Source of the DNA: Cannabis sativa | Taxonomy: Eukaryota; Streptophyta; Magnoliopsida; Rosales; Cannabaceae | Reading direction: 5' to 3' | Assembly: GCF_029168945.1 (NCBI RefSeq) | Contig: NC_083605.1 | Span: 43,387,659-43,451,658, forward strand | Length of the DNA stretch: 64,000 bases | Shown here: piece after piece, positions 1 through 11,068 of the stretch | Position numbering within the stretch: position 1 is the first letter of the stretch | Layout of the letters: the number at the start of each line of letters is the position of its first letter | Translations under genes and position numbers: made by a program | The notes under the pieces: model-generated | What the model was told of the DNA's origin: nothing | Seen by the model: only the letters and a program-made list of their open reading frames with translations | The model's database searches: none

Positions 1-1086
1 TAATTGATCAATCAGGAATCAAGTAATGAGTCTTACAAGCAGAATGTTCTCAACTAGAATGGGGACCATGCATGTATATGCTGAGCTTCCAATAAGTGAA
101 CCAAATTTACCAAGTAAATTCCTACTTATTAATTATTCGTTGAATCTACTCTTAGAACTTAGAATTGCACTCTAAGACTTATATAGAGAATATTATATGT
201 TCCACCATATCAATATGCTATCTCATTTAACCATTGTTATAATCTTATTGTGATTTAAAGATCCTCTATATAGATGATCTACATCGAGATAGGATTTCTT
301 CACCGTTCTCACCCCTCAATGTATTTTGGCCCTTAAAACACTTAGCTACCTGTAAATCGTGTTTAGTGATCTAATAATTAGTCAGTTAAGCAAGAGCTCA
401 TCCATTTACTTCTATTTGCTAAGCTCGAAGGGAATCATCACTTGACTTGTATACACCGGTACAAGCTATAGATTCCATATTTATGTTCAGCAGTCCCACT
501 CAATCATACTATCATGTTCGCAAAATATACGTATCACCCTGACCTAAAAGTAGGCTTAACTAATAAATCAAAGAACATGAATAACACTCCTGAGTTGAGC
601 CTAAGCATATCAGGATTTAGATTCTTTTAATCTTAAGATCAACTACTGATATTGACTTGGAAAGATATATATAACGGTAAGTTTGTAATATCTTATCTTA
701 GTTGCAATATCGGTCCAGTCCAATGTATACTCCGTACATTCGAAACTAGTATACTTTACTAATGTTCTGGAAAGAACATAACACTTACTCCAAGTGTAAG
801 TACACATCATCGCTGATTATCACATTAGTGTAAATCCAATAACACTGATGAAACAGGGACCAAGTCTTTTGATTCATATGATCACAATCACATTCCACTG
901 TGTTGACGATACTGTAATTGTGAATAAACATATGGGATGGATTTAACTGATTTTGTGTGTGTGAATGTAATAAGCATATTAAACCATTAGCATGTAAAAT
1001 TCATGCAAACATCAATCACTTCAAATTTCTTGTGTTGATAACTAATCAGATTGTAAAGAGTTTTATTTAGGGCATAAAACCCAACA
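1..1086 (-). mobile_element. Copia-type LTR, partial (subfamily B, minus strand)
   Basis: The right end reads ...GGGCATAAAACCCAACA, the reverse complement of the LTR start TGTTGGGTTTTATGCCC. The sequence matches, in opposite orientation, the LTR at 4380-5317, including the shared stretch near ATTCATGCAAACATCAATCA. The left part lies outside the window. Directly after 1086 comes plus-strand internal retrotransposon sequence, so this LTR was inserted into another element. A TSD (CTGTT at 1087-1091 on this side) cannot be confirmed without the left flank. It could be a solo LTR or the 5' LTR of a minus-strand element. Confidence 0.85.
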
Positions 1087-2490
1087 CTGTTAACCATGGT
1101 TTGTTAGCTATTCTAAGTGATTAGGGGTGGACCATCCCATAGTCAAAGAAAGTGTTTGTTTAAACAAATACTACTTTTCTAAGAAAATGACTAAGTCTAA
1201 AAATAAAGTAGAAATTAAAGGAGATATTTTTCTTGATTCCAAAAGTGTTCTATCATCTTATATGACATATGATGATCCCACTGCCTCTGTTGTCTTGTCA
1301 CAACCGAAGAGATCAATACCATATAGTTTTCTTAGACATAATTCATGGTACCTTGTCGTAGTGGGAGAGTTTCTAGGAACTCACCTTCTTATGACTTGGA
1401 AGACACTAGTGATTAAAATCCATTGTGAGTTTAAACAAGTAATGGATTATCAAGATAAGAAACTAAGAAGAAAAGCCAATAGAACTATTGTTTAATCCAC
1501 TCACATGGAGTAACCTAAACTTTCTATTACAAGGACATAAAAGGAAATTTCGTGTATAAGTCTATTCAAAGGACTTAACAAAACTTCCTGTTCCTAGTAT
1601 TATAGGTTTGAGTTTATCTAAACCTATGGCTTATGGTATACCAGGTAATTACTTACTCTAATGCAAGCAACTTACTTTAGTAAGATGCTGAAGCATTTTC
1701 TTTCTAATGGCAATCTATAGAAGCTTCTCGACTTCTAGGCATAGATTTTATTTATCTAAGGAAAAGTCTCAACTATTCCAAAAAAGATAAAGCCATGAAA
1801 GAATTTCTTATATCAACAGTGAGAGGTCTCAGATATTCTTTAGTATGCCTTAGACCAGACACCTGCTGTTGAGTGGAAGTAATGAGTAGGTATCAGATTA
1901 ATCCAGGAGAAGAACATTGGAAGAAAATCAAGTAAATCTTAAGATTAAGAAGAGGAACTATATGTTAGTCAATAAGGGTGTATTTAAAACTCTTAGACTA
2001 CAACACATCAGATTTCAAAATTTTCCTTTGTGCTAGAAAATCTTTCTGATAAGATGGTTATTACTCTGGGGGTGGAATAGTGATTTTGGAGAAGTGTAAA
2101 AACCTATCTGAAGTCTCTAGGTCTACCAGAAAGGGACTGAATGTTAAAGTTGCAGGAAAGGTACTTATTCAGTCTAACGAAAGTTCTATACATTTTTGGC
2201 ACCATTCCAAATTGCCTTAACTACTAGTGTTATTTCCTAATTAACCAAAAGTAGCTGCCAAAGGTATAGAATCCAGTATCCCAAAAAGAGTAGACATATA
2301 GAGAGGAATTTCACATTATCAATGATTTTGTGATTAAGGAAGAGTAATGGTGGAGAAAAGGTTGTGTTTAATTCAACTTTTTAGATCCTATTACGAGGAG
2401 TTTACTATTACTACACACTTGATTTGTATATCAAGGTGTTGAGATTATTTGAAATGCACTTTTTTGTTTATATTAGTGCAAGTGGGAGTT
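1087..2490 (+). pseudogene. Decayed copia pol, 3' internal part of element A
   Basis: This is the 3' internal region of a plus-strand copia-type element. It is the reverse complement counterpart of 12959-14390, 25614-26970 and 44077-45490. An open stretch at 1127-1495 (122 codons) recurs in all four copies. Near 2055-2090 a decayed RNase H block with a TLG(G)-like core is visible, and near 2278-2310 there is a remnant of the terminal RNase H motif (a HIER-like string). Stops and frameshifts break all other frames, so no functional polyprotein is possible. The 5' part of the element was displaced by the LTR at 1-1086. That this derives from pol follows from comparison with the intact RNase H end at 23530-23749. 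Confidence 0.7.
2480..2490 (+). promoter_or_regulatory. Polypurine tract of element A
   Basis: AAGTGGGAGTT lies directly before the LTR start TGTTGGG at 2491. It is the plus-strand primer site for reverse transcription, and the same tract adjoins the 3' LTR of every copia-type element here. Confidence 0.85.
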
Positions 2491-4000
2491 TGTTGGGTTT
2501 TATGCCCTAAATAAAACTCATTTCAATATAATCAAATTTACTTATTAATATAGATCAGAAATAACATTTAATGTTGCATGGTTCACATGATTTATTTCAT
2601 GATTATGGGTACATAATGTATGAATTCATCTGAAACCCTTTTCACATACTTGATCTTGTTTATTGTGTTGTCAACACATTGGAAAGTAAACATGACTATG
2701 TGAATAAAGTTTCCTAGATTTATCAAACACAGGGTTTTACTGATATGATAATCTACAACAGAGTTTACTTGCATTTGAAGAAATGCTATGTTCTTTCCAG
2801 AACATTGGTTAAAGTAAAGCTCAGGTTGGATGCATGGAGTATGCATCGGAAGGGACCGATATTGAACTTTGACTTAGATTTATTAAACTTACCGTACTAC
2901 CTATTCAAGTCAATATTGCCTAGTTGATCCTAGATCAAATGATCTTAATCCTATTATGATTAGGTTTAATCTCGAGAGGCTATTTGTGTTCTTTGATTTG
3001 TTAGTTAAGCCTACTTTTGGGTCAGGGTGATACGTACATTTTGGGAACACGGTAGTGCAATTGAGTGGGAGCGCTAACATAAACATGGAATCTATAGCTT
3101 CTATCTGGCGAATAGTAAGCAAAGGATGATCTCCTTCGAGCTTGACCAAACGAAAATAAATGGTGGAGTACTCATTTCACATAAGCTGAAATATCATTTA
3201 CACGGGGTTAAGTGTTTTGAGGATAAAATACATAGTAGGGTGTAACGGTAATCTAATCCCTTTACAGTGTAGATCATTCATAGAGAGGATCATTGATCAA
3301 ATTAGGATTATAACAATGGATAACTAATGATGTGTCTATATGGTGGAACATATAAAGCATTCTATATACTGAGAGTGCAATTCTAAGTTCTCAATTTAGA
3401 CTATGTCTATTTGTGAATTTTTCACTAAGTAAGGGCGAAATTGTAAAGAAAGAATTTTAGGGGCATATTTGTTAATTATGATACTTTGTAAGGTTCAATT
3501 AATAAATATGATAAATGACAATATTATTTAATAATTATTTATATTTATTAAATAGTTAGAATTGGCATTTAAATGGTTGAATTTGAAAATTGGCGTTTTT
3601 GAGAAAATTAGATGCAGAAATGATAAAACTGTAAAATTGCAAAAAGTGAGGCCCAAATCCATATTGTATAGGGCCGACCACTTTTATAGGATTTATCATC
3701 TGATATTTTCATTATTTTAATGCCAAAATAATTCAAACCTAACCCTAGTGGAATGCTATTAATAGATAGTGAAGGCTTCAGGAGAATTACACTTTTACTT
3801 TTGATTTCCTTCAGAGAAAAACCTGAGCCTTCTCTCTCTATACTCTATGATAGAAAGGATACAAGGGTTAGAGATCTGAACGAAAGGTTTCTAATACTTT
3901 ATATGTGTTTATTTCATAATCGTTTTAAAAGTTCATATTTAGTGTGTTAATAAACATACTTGTGAGTAGATCTAAGATCCTGGTAAAATAATTTCCAACA
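2491..4000 (+). mobile_element. 3' LTR of element A, internally deleted
   Basis: The LTR runs from TGTTGGGTTTTATGCCC to ...AATTTCCAACA with TG/CA ends, and belongs to the subfamily of elements 1 and 3. It is 1510 bp against about 1890 bp for intact relatives. Two blocks are missing: one of roughly 200 bp after about position 3395 (between the 'ttctaagttct' and 'agactatgtctattt' segments) and one near 3830-3860, where the stretch carrying the ATCAAGTGATACCTCAATCA region is absent. The next five bases (TCTTC, 4001-4005) should be the TSD, with its partner outside the window. Confidence 0.88.
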
Positions 4001-4379
4001 TCTTCCCCAACTCATTCGAAATTATGAGATGGTGGTTACTCTGGGGGTGGAGGAGTTATTCTATAATAATTCAAGCTCTACCAGAGAAGATTACCAGAAA
4101 GTTATATTACTGAAGAAAAGTCTATGCTGTATTATCTCAATTCCATATTTTAAAATATGAGAGATATGTCTTCTGTTTATTCAGATGTACTTTAAAACAG
4201 TAAGGACTTCAGTATCCCTTGATGAGTAAAGCATATAGTAAAGGATGTTTCATAAATGTATTTATGAACTAGTTTCCAAAAGTTTGGGTGGATTCAAATA
4301 TACCACACTTGATCTGAAGATCAAGACATCCGATTGACTTATTTGCTCAGTTTGTTTTATGTTAGCGCAAGTGGGAGTT
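4001..4379 (+). pseudogene. Decayed copia internal 3' end (element B)
   Basis: This is 379 bp of internal sequence preceding another LTR. It includes the segment GATGGTGGTTACTCTGGGGG, the same decayed RNase H block seen in the other copies, and ends in the purine tract GCAAGTGGGAGTT at 4367-4379. No reading frame is open. Element A was inserted into this element, as shown by the abrupt change at 4000/4001. Confidence 0.7.
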
Positions 4380-5317
4380 TGTTGGGTTTTATGCCCTAAA
4401 TAAAACTCTTTACAATCTGATTAGTTATCAATATAAGAAATTTGAAGTGATGTATGTTTGCATGAATTTTACATGCTAATGGTTTAATATGTTTATTACA
4501 TTTACACACAAAATCAGTTAAGTCCAGATCATATGTTTATTCACAATTACAGTATCTTCAACACAGTGGAATGTGATTGTGATCATATGAATCAAAAGAC
4601 TAAGTCCCTGTTTCATCAGTGTTTTGGATTTACACTAATGTCATAATCAGCGATGATGTGTACTTACACTTGGAGTAAGTGTTATGTTCTTTCCAGGACA
4701 TTAGTGAAGTATACTAGTTTCCAATGTATGGAGTATACATTGGATTGGACCGATATTGCAACTTAGTTAAGATATTATAAACTTACCATCATATCTTTCC
4801 AAGTCAATATCAGTAGTTGATCTTAAGATTAAAAGAATCTAAATCCTAATATGCTTAGGCTCAACTTAGGAGTACTATTCATGTTCTTTGATTTATTAGT
4901 TAAGCCTACTTTTGGGTCAGGGTGATACGTATATTTTGGGAACATGATAGTATGATTGAGTGAGAGTGCTGAACATAAATATGGAATCTATAGCTTGTAC
5001 TGGTGTATAGAAGTTATGTGATGATTCCCTTCGAGCTTAGCTAAATAGAAGTAAATGGATGAGCTCTTGTTTAAGTGACTAATTCCTAGATCACTAAACA
5101 TCATTTACAGGTAGCTAAATGTTTTAAGGGGCAAAATACGTTGAGGGGTGAGAACAGTAAAATTATCCCATCTCGATGTAAATCATCTATATAGAGGATC
5201 TTTGATCACAATAAGATTATAACAATGGTTAAATGAGATAGCATATCTTTATCGTGGAACATATAATATGCTCTATATATGTCTGGGAGTGCAATTGTAA
5301 GTTCTAAGAGTGGATTC
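4380..5317 (+). mobile_element. Copia-type LTR, truncated (element B, subfamily B)
   Basis: It starts TGTTGGGTTTTATGCCC and follows the family consensus through a GTACTTACACTTGGAGTAAG region and a 'gtgcaattgtaagttctaagagtggattca' segment. At 5317/5318 it switches to the antisense-ORF fragment of a gypsy element. The last third of the LTR is therefore missing. It is the same subfamily as 1-1086. Confidence 0.85.
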
Positions 5318-6432
5318 ACAAAGTTGTCCTCGGAGGTCAACTGAATGATATTTCGGTCATCCCCTATTTGTTGGGCAAGCCTTTGAGCTCTATCTCTAAG
5401 AGCAAGAGTGAAGGGAGGGCGGTGATATGTGGGGATTTTCTGGAACCGAGTATGGGCGATGCCCATACCTTTAACCATGAAGTATTCGTCATTAAAATGC
5501 CCAATTTGGCTAACAGCTTTGTCCCTGGTGCTTGTCAAGCACTTGAAGTCTGGTTGAGAGAAATAGAAGTACCCCAACATGCTTTGTGTAGGGGTGGACT
5601 TCAAATCAAAAAACCAGCTTACCTCATGCGGAGAGGGCATATCCCACCTTTGGGAAGCATAAAGAACGAAGAGGGCAGACAGATACTTAATGCGCTTAGG
5701 AGTGAATTGGGTCGGACAGAGGTGGAAGAAGTCTGCCACGTTCCTAAATTACGGGTGCAAAGGCAGCAATGCCCCTTGCTGGGCATGAGCACCCGACCAA
5801 GCGCACATTCCCCTTTCAAGGTTTGTGGCTCGTCTATTGTGGGTGGGAATGTAACAGTCCAATTCACCCAGGTAGCCATCCTGGTCGAGATCCCACAAGC
5901 GTGCCTCAGTAACCTTGGATGGAAGGCTCACCCTCTTGGCACCCAAAGTACCTTGCCTTCTATGTGGAACCACAACAGTAAGTTCCTCACAGGCGTAGTC
6001 CACGCCCTCAACCAGGACGTCTCCATCAGCATCAACTTGCTCCCCAGCCTCATTGTATCCCCCATAGTTTGGGGGTGCCATCTCCTCCTCTACCTCCGCC
6101 TCAGAGGGATTGCTAGGACGGACATTGTCCTGCTCCTCAATCTCTCGGACCTCAGTGTCCCCTTCATGATCCTCCTCCTCGAAGATGGCTGGATCTTTTT
6201 CGGTGCTGGGTAAGGTGGTGTGCCGGGCCACTTGAGGGTCGGATGCGTAGAGTATATGCGTTGTCTTTTTGGTACGAGCCATCATCCTATGGCTGGACAA
6301 AGGACTTAAGCTAGAATGCCTGTCACTCGAAGAAGGTAGGCTAGAACGAAGACTAGAATGATCCTCGTGCAAGAGTTGAAGCAGGTCTTGGTCGATTTCG
6401 TGTTCGCTTCCCCGAAACTCAGCTGGGTTCAT
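5318..6432 (-). pseudogene. Antisense-ORF protein of a Tat-like gypsy element (copy G3), 3'-truncated
   Basis: This is one continuous minus-strand frame from ATG at 6430-6432, starting MNPAEFRGSEHEIDQD. It is interrupted only by a TAA at 5749-5751 and then cut off at 5318 after an ...IIQLTSED string. The N-terminal third is acidic and low-complexity, with many E and D residues. The downstream part (from about residue 230) holds the conserved block with FFHLCP, LSALFVLYASQ, WFFDLKSTP and YFYFSQP. From memory this resembles the plant 'putative gypsy type transposon' (Transposase_28) family; no search was run. It is homologous to 8296-9420 on the plus strand. The function of these proteins is unknown. 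They are typically encoded antisense, between pol and the 3' LTR of Tat-lineage elements. Confidence 0.7.
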
Positions 6433-6671
6433 CTATAAAAGACAACACACAAGATGAGTGTTTGGTTGGAATATTGAACGTTAAAACGGGCAAATATGCC
6501 GACCAGGACTACTCAACAGATTAGAGAATAACAATATTCAATGAAAAGTCAAAACTCAGGAAGTTTGAAATTTTCGCGAGTTAGGGCAAAAAATTTCATA
6601 AAGCTTAGAATAAGCAAGATGAAAGAAAAGCATTATGCATTTCAAAAGGCAAGTATTACAGATGATGAAAT
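6433..6671 (-). other. 5' leader/intron of the G3 antisense gene
   Basis: In minus-strand sense this matches the intron before the ATG of the plus-strand copy (8050-8295) and 21815-22000. The region just before the ATG reads like a splice acceptor (pyrimidine-rich, then ...TTTTATAG), so the ATG opens exon 2. The homology stops at 6671, where an LTR begins; GAAAT (6667-6671) is the candidate TSD half. Confidence 0.6.
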
Positions 6672-7276
6672 TGTTGGGTTTTGTCCCCTAAATAAAACCA
6701 ATTTCAATATAATCAGATTTACTAGTTAATAAAGATCAGAAATAACATTTTATGTTGCATGGCTCACATGATTTCTTTCATGATTATAAATTCTATTAAG
6801 TCCATAACATATGTATTTGTTAATGATTATAGTGTTGTCAGCAAAATGGAATATAATCTTGATTATATGTTCGAAAGTTTAATTCCCTAATTTGTCAGTT
6901 CACTGGATTTAGACTGGCATGATAATCAGCGATAGGTATTCTTACACCGTGGATAAGTGTTATGTCTTTTCCAGGGCATTGGCAAAGTTTACCAGTATCG
7001 AATGTATGGAGTATACATTGGAAGGGACCGATATTGAACTTTGATTAGATATGTTAAATTTACCGTAATATCTATTCAATGCAATATCACCTAGTTGATC
7101 CTAGATCAAATGATCTTAATCCTGATATGATTAGGTTCAATCTCAAGAGTATTATACATGTTCTTTGATTTGTTAGATAAGCCTACTTTTGGGTCAGGGT
7201 CATACGTACATTTTGGGAACATGATAGTATAATTGAGTGGGAGCGCTAAACATAGACATGGAATCTATAACTTCTA
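6672..7276 (+). mobile_element. Copia-type LTR fragment (element D)
   Basis: It begins TGTTGGGTTTTGTCCCC and matches the first ~600 bp of the LTRs of element 2 and of the element at 61289. It breaks off near 7272-7282, after AACTTCTATAG, where gypsy LTR sequence starts. The exact breakpoint is uncertain by about 10 bp because both sides share TATAGG. No internal region follows, so it is a truncated LTR. Confidence 0.82.
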
Positions 7277-7476
7277 TAGGGATTGAGCTGATGACTCATG
7301 ATGCGAAAGCTAAATTCGCTAAGTGTTGGTCGCCCTGCACGGCTTGTTGAATATTTCATTCTGGATGTGCCAGCAAGGCGTCCTGCTCGGCCTATTGTCT
7401 GAGAAGATGCTCCAAGTGGAGTCCACGTGTCACTATTCTCGTGATGCCACGTCAGAGTGCCAAATTTGGGATAACA
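7277..7476 (-). mobile_element. Tat-like gypsy LTR remnant (copy G1, minus strand)
   Basis: On the minus strand it starts TGTTATCCCAAATTTGGCAC at 7476, matching the first 200 bp of the full LTR at 22604-23271. It ends abruptly at the junction with LTR D. The adjoining purine tract (7477-7491) marks it as the 3' LTR of a minus-strand element whose interior lies to the right. Confidence 0.75.
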
Positions 7477-7491
7477 TTTGCCCCCCAAGTC
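7477..7491 (-). promoter_or_regulatory. Polypurine tract of gypsy copy G1
   Basis: The minus-strand sequence GACTTGGGGGGCAAA directly precedes TGTTATCCC. The same tract precedes the LTR at 22604. Confidence 0.75.
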
Positions 7492-7773
7492 TGTACAGGA
7501 CCTCTGAGGTTGCGTGTAGACTTATTCCGAGCTAGCTCTGCCTTTGGATAGGGACACGTTTCGAGCATGACCGTTCGAGACTCGATGTGAAGCTGACTGG
7601 GCGTCCCTTCGGTTTTCGGCTAATTAATGCTCTGACAATTAATATTTTGAGAATCTGGATTTCTCTCTCCACGGCTGATGGTTGCACTTGATTACTTTTG
7701 ATTTCCCATATTTGCTTTTGAGGTAGGAAGTCGAGGCGTCTAAGGTTCCTCTGGATACAGTTCCCCCTTTGCC

Positions 7774-7781
7774 TTTAAATA
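7774..7781 (+). promoter_or_regulatory. TATA-like box of the antisense gene (G1)
   Basis: TTTAAATA occupies the same place as a consensus TATAAATA in the homologous copy (minus strand, 22292-22299). It is followed by conserved 5' UTR sequence and a splice donor. It reads away from the gypsy LTR, so the antisense gene appears to have its own promoter. Confidence 0.5.
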
Positions 7782-7804
7782 CTCATCGTACTAGTACATA
7801 ACCC

Positions 7805-8295
7805 ATTTTATCACCCTTCGTTGCTAAGTAAACTCCAGAGCAAAAAGAGAGTTTTCTGGCTTCAAAGTTGCCAAAGTGCCTTCAGACGATTGTTGGTTTG
7901 CTTGAACTCAGACATTAGAATCTTTGAGTAAGTTTCTGATTCGTTTTATGCTTTTCTTTGCATGTTTACGCTTTGAATGCAACTACGCTTTAGAAAGAAT
8001 GCTTAGGAAACCCTAGGGTTAGAAACTTTTGCGACTCTTCTTTTCCATGTCTTCATATGGGCTTTCAGCCGTAGAGCTTATTTTTGAACCGCATTGTGTC
8101 TGTCTTCCATCTTGCTTATTCTAAGCTTCATGAACTTTTTTGCCTTAGCTCAAGAAAACTTTACAACTTCTTGAGTTTTGACTTTTCTTTAAACATAGTC
8201 GTTCTTTAATCTGTTAAGTACTCCTGTTCGGCATAGTTGCTTATTTTTCGTTTGATACTCCGTGGAACACTCATCCTGTGTGTTGTCTTTTGTAG
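7805..8295 (+). other. 5' UTR exon and intron 1 of the G1 antisense gene
   Basis: A conserved leader ends at 7927 with the donor TTTGA|GTAAGT. The putative intron, 7928-8295, ends in a T-rich tract and TTTTGTAG directly before the ATG at 8296. The donor and leader are conserved in copy G2 (minus strand, near 22130), which supports a real spliced leader. The exact transcription start is inferred. Confidence 0.55.
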
Positions 8296-11029
8296 ATGAA
8301 CCCAGGTGAGTCATGGGAACTTAGGCATCAGATCGACTAGGATTTGCTTCAACTTCTGCACGAGGTTCATCCTCGTCTTCGTGCTAGTCCTCCTTCTAGC
8401 GAAGGAAACTCTTCTGATCTCGTACCCAGCCATAGGATGATGGCTCGTACAAAGAAAACCACGCGTCTGGCCGACGCTTCTGATCTTCAAGTTGCTCGGC
8501 TTGTCACTCTGCCCAACGCCGAGCAGGATTCGGCCGTCCCGATGGAGGAGGACCGTCAGGGGGACGCTGAGGTCTAGGAGGTTGAGGAGCTGGACGAGGT
8601 GCCTCCGGGCTGTCCTTCCGAGGCGGAGGGAGAGGAAGAGGTTGAACCCCCTAACTTCGGGAAGTACAACGAGGCTTGGCAGCCAGTCGATGCTGACGGA
8701 GACGTCTTGGTTGAGGGTGTGGACTACATCAGTGAGGAGCTTGCTGAGGCGGTTCCTCATAGGAGGTAGGGTGCCTTGGGTGCTAGGTGGGTAGGTCCTC
8801 CGTCCAAGATTTCGGAGGCACGCCTCTGAACTCTCGACCAGGATGGGTACATGGTCGAGCTGGACTGCTACATTCCTGCCCACGACAATCGGGCCACAAA
8901 TCCTGATAAGGGAATGTGCGCCTTGTCACGGGCTCATGGCCAGCAAGGGGCGCTGATGCCATTGCACAAGTACTCAGGGATGTGGCAGACTTCTTTGGTC
9001 TCTGCCCGGCCCAAATTACTCCAAGGAGCATTAAGTTTTTTTCCGCTCTCTTCGTCCTCTACGCTTCCCAAGGATGGGATGCTCCTTCCCCCCACGAGGT
9101 TGCTTGGTTCTTCGACTTGAAGTCTACCCCCAAGCAAGGCAGGGCGGGGTACTTCTACTTCTCTCAGCCAGGCTTCAAGTGGTTGAGCGGCACGGATGAC
9201 AAGGCCATCAACAAAATAGGGTATTTTGTTGATGAGTACTTCATGGTGAAGGATCCGAGTATCACCCGGACTCGGTTTCAGCAGATTTTGACATATCACT
9301 GTCCTCCCCTAACTCTTGCTCTTAGGGATAAAGCTCAAAAACTTGCCCGGTTGCCGGAGGAAGACAGAAATATCATCCAGTTGACCTCTGATGAGAATCT
9401 GGTGAAGTATGGTCTTTACCCTGAGGACTTTTCTCCTAAGTTTGTGGCAGGGAAGAAGAGGAAGTCTCGTGCTGGCCGGCCTGAACGAGCTCATCCGGAG
9501 AATGAGTTGATTCAACTGAAGCGAGAGGCTAAGTTGAAGGGAGGTGTCAGGGCCAAGCAGTACGCTCATGAGCCTTTGGATCCTGAGGATGAGACTGAGG
9601 CTGAGACTGAGTAGCTGACCCCATTGAAGAGGAAGAAGAAACTCCCGGCCACGCGCAGGCCTGTTGAACATGAAATTCGCATAAGGGAGCCAATTTCACC
9701 TGTTCGGCCATCTCACCCCTTTGCTAGAAAAGGAAAGGTTGTCATGTCTGAAATAAAATTGATGTCAGGTGATGATGGACTTCTGATTCTCTCTGCGGGC
9801 GGTCACCTTGCATTTTTCTTTACTTTTGAGCTTCTTGACTTTCATACCTTGTGTTTTCTGATGGCTGTTTTCTAACCACACTGTTTTTGTTCTGTGCAGA
9901 TATGTCTCGGCAGATGCTCGATGCTCTAAGGAAGAGAATGGGCGAAAGCTCTAGCGCCTCTCCTCCGGCCCAGAAGTCTAAGGGCGGTGAGGGGTCCTCG
10001 GAGAAGAGACCTTCTAGAGAGGTCATTGACTCCTCCGAGGAGCTGACTGTTGCAAACCCTTCTACCCCTAAATCTGCCAAGTCCAAGGAGTCTGGACCAC
10101 CAACGGATGGGTCTGAACTGGTCAGGAGTGTTCTTGAGCGGGTGCAGGCACCAACTCCACCTTTGCCCGTGCTGCTAGAGGCCAAAATGGGCAAGGAGAT
10201 GCTGGCCCACTATATGAACCGTCTGGTTCCTGAGGTCAGTGAGCAACTGGCTGGTGCTGATAGTGACTCATCTCTGGATGTGTTGGTGGGCGGATTCGTG
10301 AAGGAGCTCACCAGGATAAGTCTTTTTTGATACTTCCCTTTAACTTTCCACACTCAGCTCCATATGCTGACTTTTTTCCTTTGTGCAGGCCGGTTTGAAG
10401 TTTGCTTACACTTACTCCTGGGCTAAATCTATTACTTCCAAGAGTGCGGCTCTGTCCGACACCTTGAGGGCGGAGGCGGACTTGGCCAGAAAGGAAACCG
10501 AGGAGACCAGGGTGGAAACTGGAGCTATTCGGTTGGAGTTGGGCGAAGCCAAAAAAAAGTTGTTTGCTGCCGAGAAGAAGATCTCCGTGCTGACAAAGGA
10601 TCTCGAAGCTACTGATCATTTTGAGGAGACCATCGAGATCTTATCTGCTGAGTTAACAGTCTTCAGGATGAGAGGACTTCTCTGCGGCAAGTTCTTCTTC
10701 GGATGAAGGAGGAGAAGGACGCCAAGGTGGCCGAGGAGGACAGGTTGAAGGAGAACGTCAATGCCTTGGAGACAGCCGCCCTCGAGCTCTTCTTCGATTT
10801 CTGGAAGGCTAATCCCCAGGCCAATTTAGACTAATTGGGCGAGGCTAAGGACATGTACCTTTAGTACTGTGGGGCCCAAGTTGCTTATCGTGGGAACGAG
10901 GCGGCTGCTTCAACATCCGTCCAAGCCTCTGGCCAAGATGTTGATGCTTCTCCTGTTCGAACAACAGATCCTCCTCCTCTAGTTGGCTCAGAAGAACCGA
11001 ACCAAGAGCCTGGGACTCCAGCTGTTTAA
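8296..11029 (+). pseudogene. Spliced antisense-ORF gene of gypsy copy G1 (Transposase_28-like), disabled
   Basis: The gene model has four exons. Exon 2 (8296-9768) encodes the acidic N-terminus and the conserved block FFGLCPAQITP...LFVLYASQ...WFFDLKSTP...YFYFSQPGF, followed by a basic KRKKK stretch that could be a nuclear localisation signal. Intron 2 (9769-9899, GT...GCAG) splices in phase to exon 3 (9900-10315; Ser/Pro/Lys-rich, then a conserved EMLAHYMNRLVPE region). Intron 3 (10316-10388) joins exon 4 (10389-11029), a predicted coiled coil rich in Glu, Lys and Ala, with a Pro-rich tail ending at TAA 11027-11029. Damage: TAG 8338, TAG 8575, TAG 8767, TGA 8827, TAG 9612, TAA 10832, TAG 10862, frameshifts near 8970 and 10690, and an intron-3 donor that reads AT instead of GT. 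Family assignment is from memory; the molecular role is unknown. Confidence 0.65.
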
Positions 11030-11068
11030 ACACTTCTCTTTTTATCTCCTTTATATATATATATATAT
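11030..11068 (+). repeat. (TA)n tract in the antisense-gene 3' flank; left TSD of element 1
   Basis: A T-rich stretch runs into (TA)n. The last five bases, TATAT (11064-11068), are repeated at 21192-21196 on the far side of element 1 and are its target-site duplication. Confidence 0.8.

Noticed and set aside
7246..7535. Frames on both strands at 7246-7535 and the matching one at 22347-22796
   Set aside because: They cover the gypsy LTR start, purine tract and antisense-gene upstream region; coding does not fit the LTR structure.
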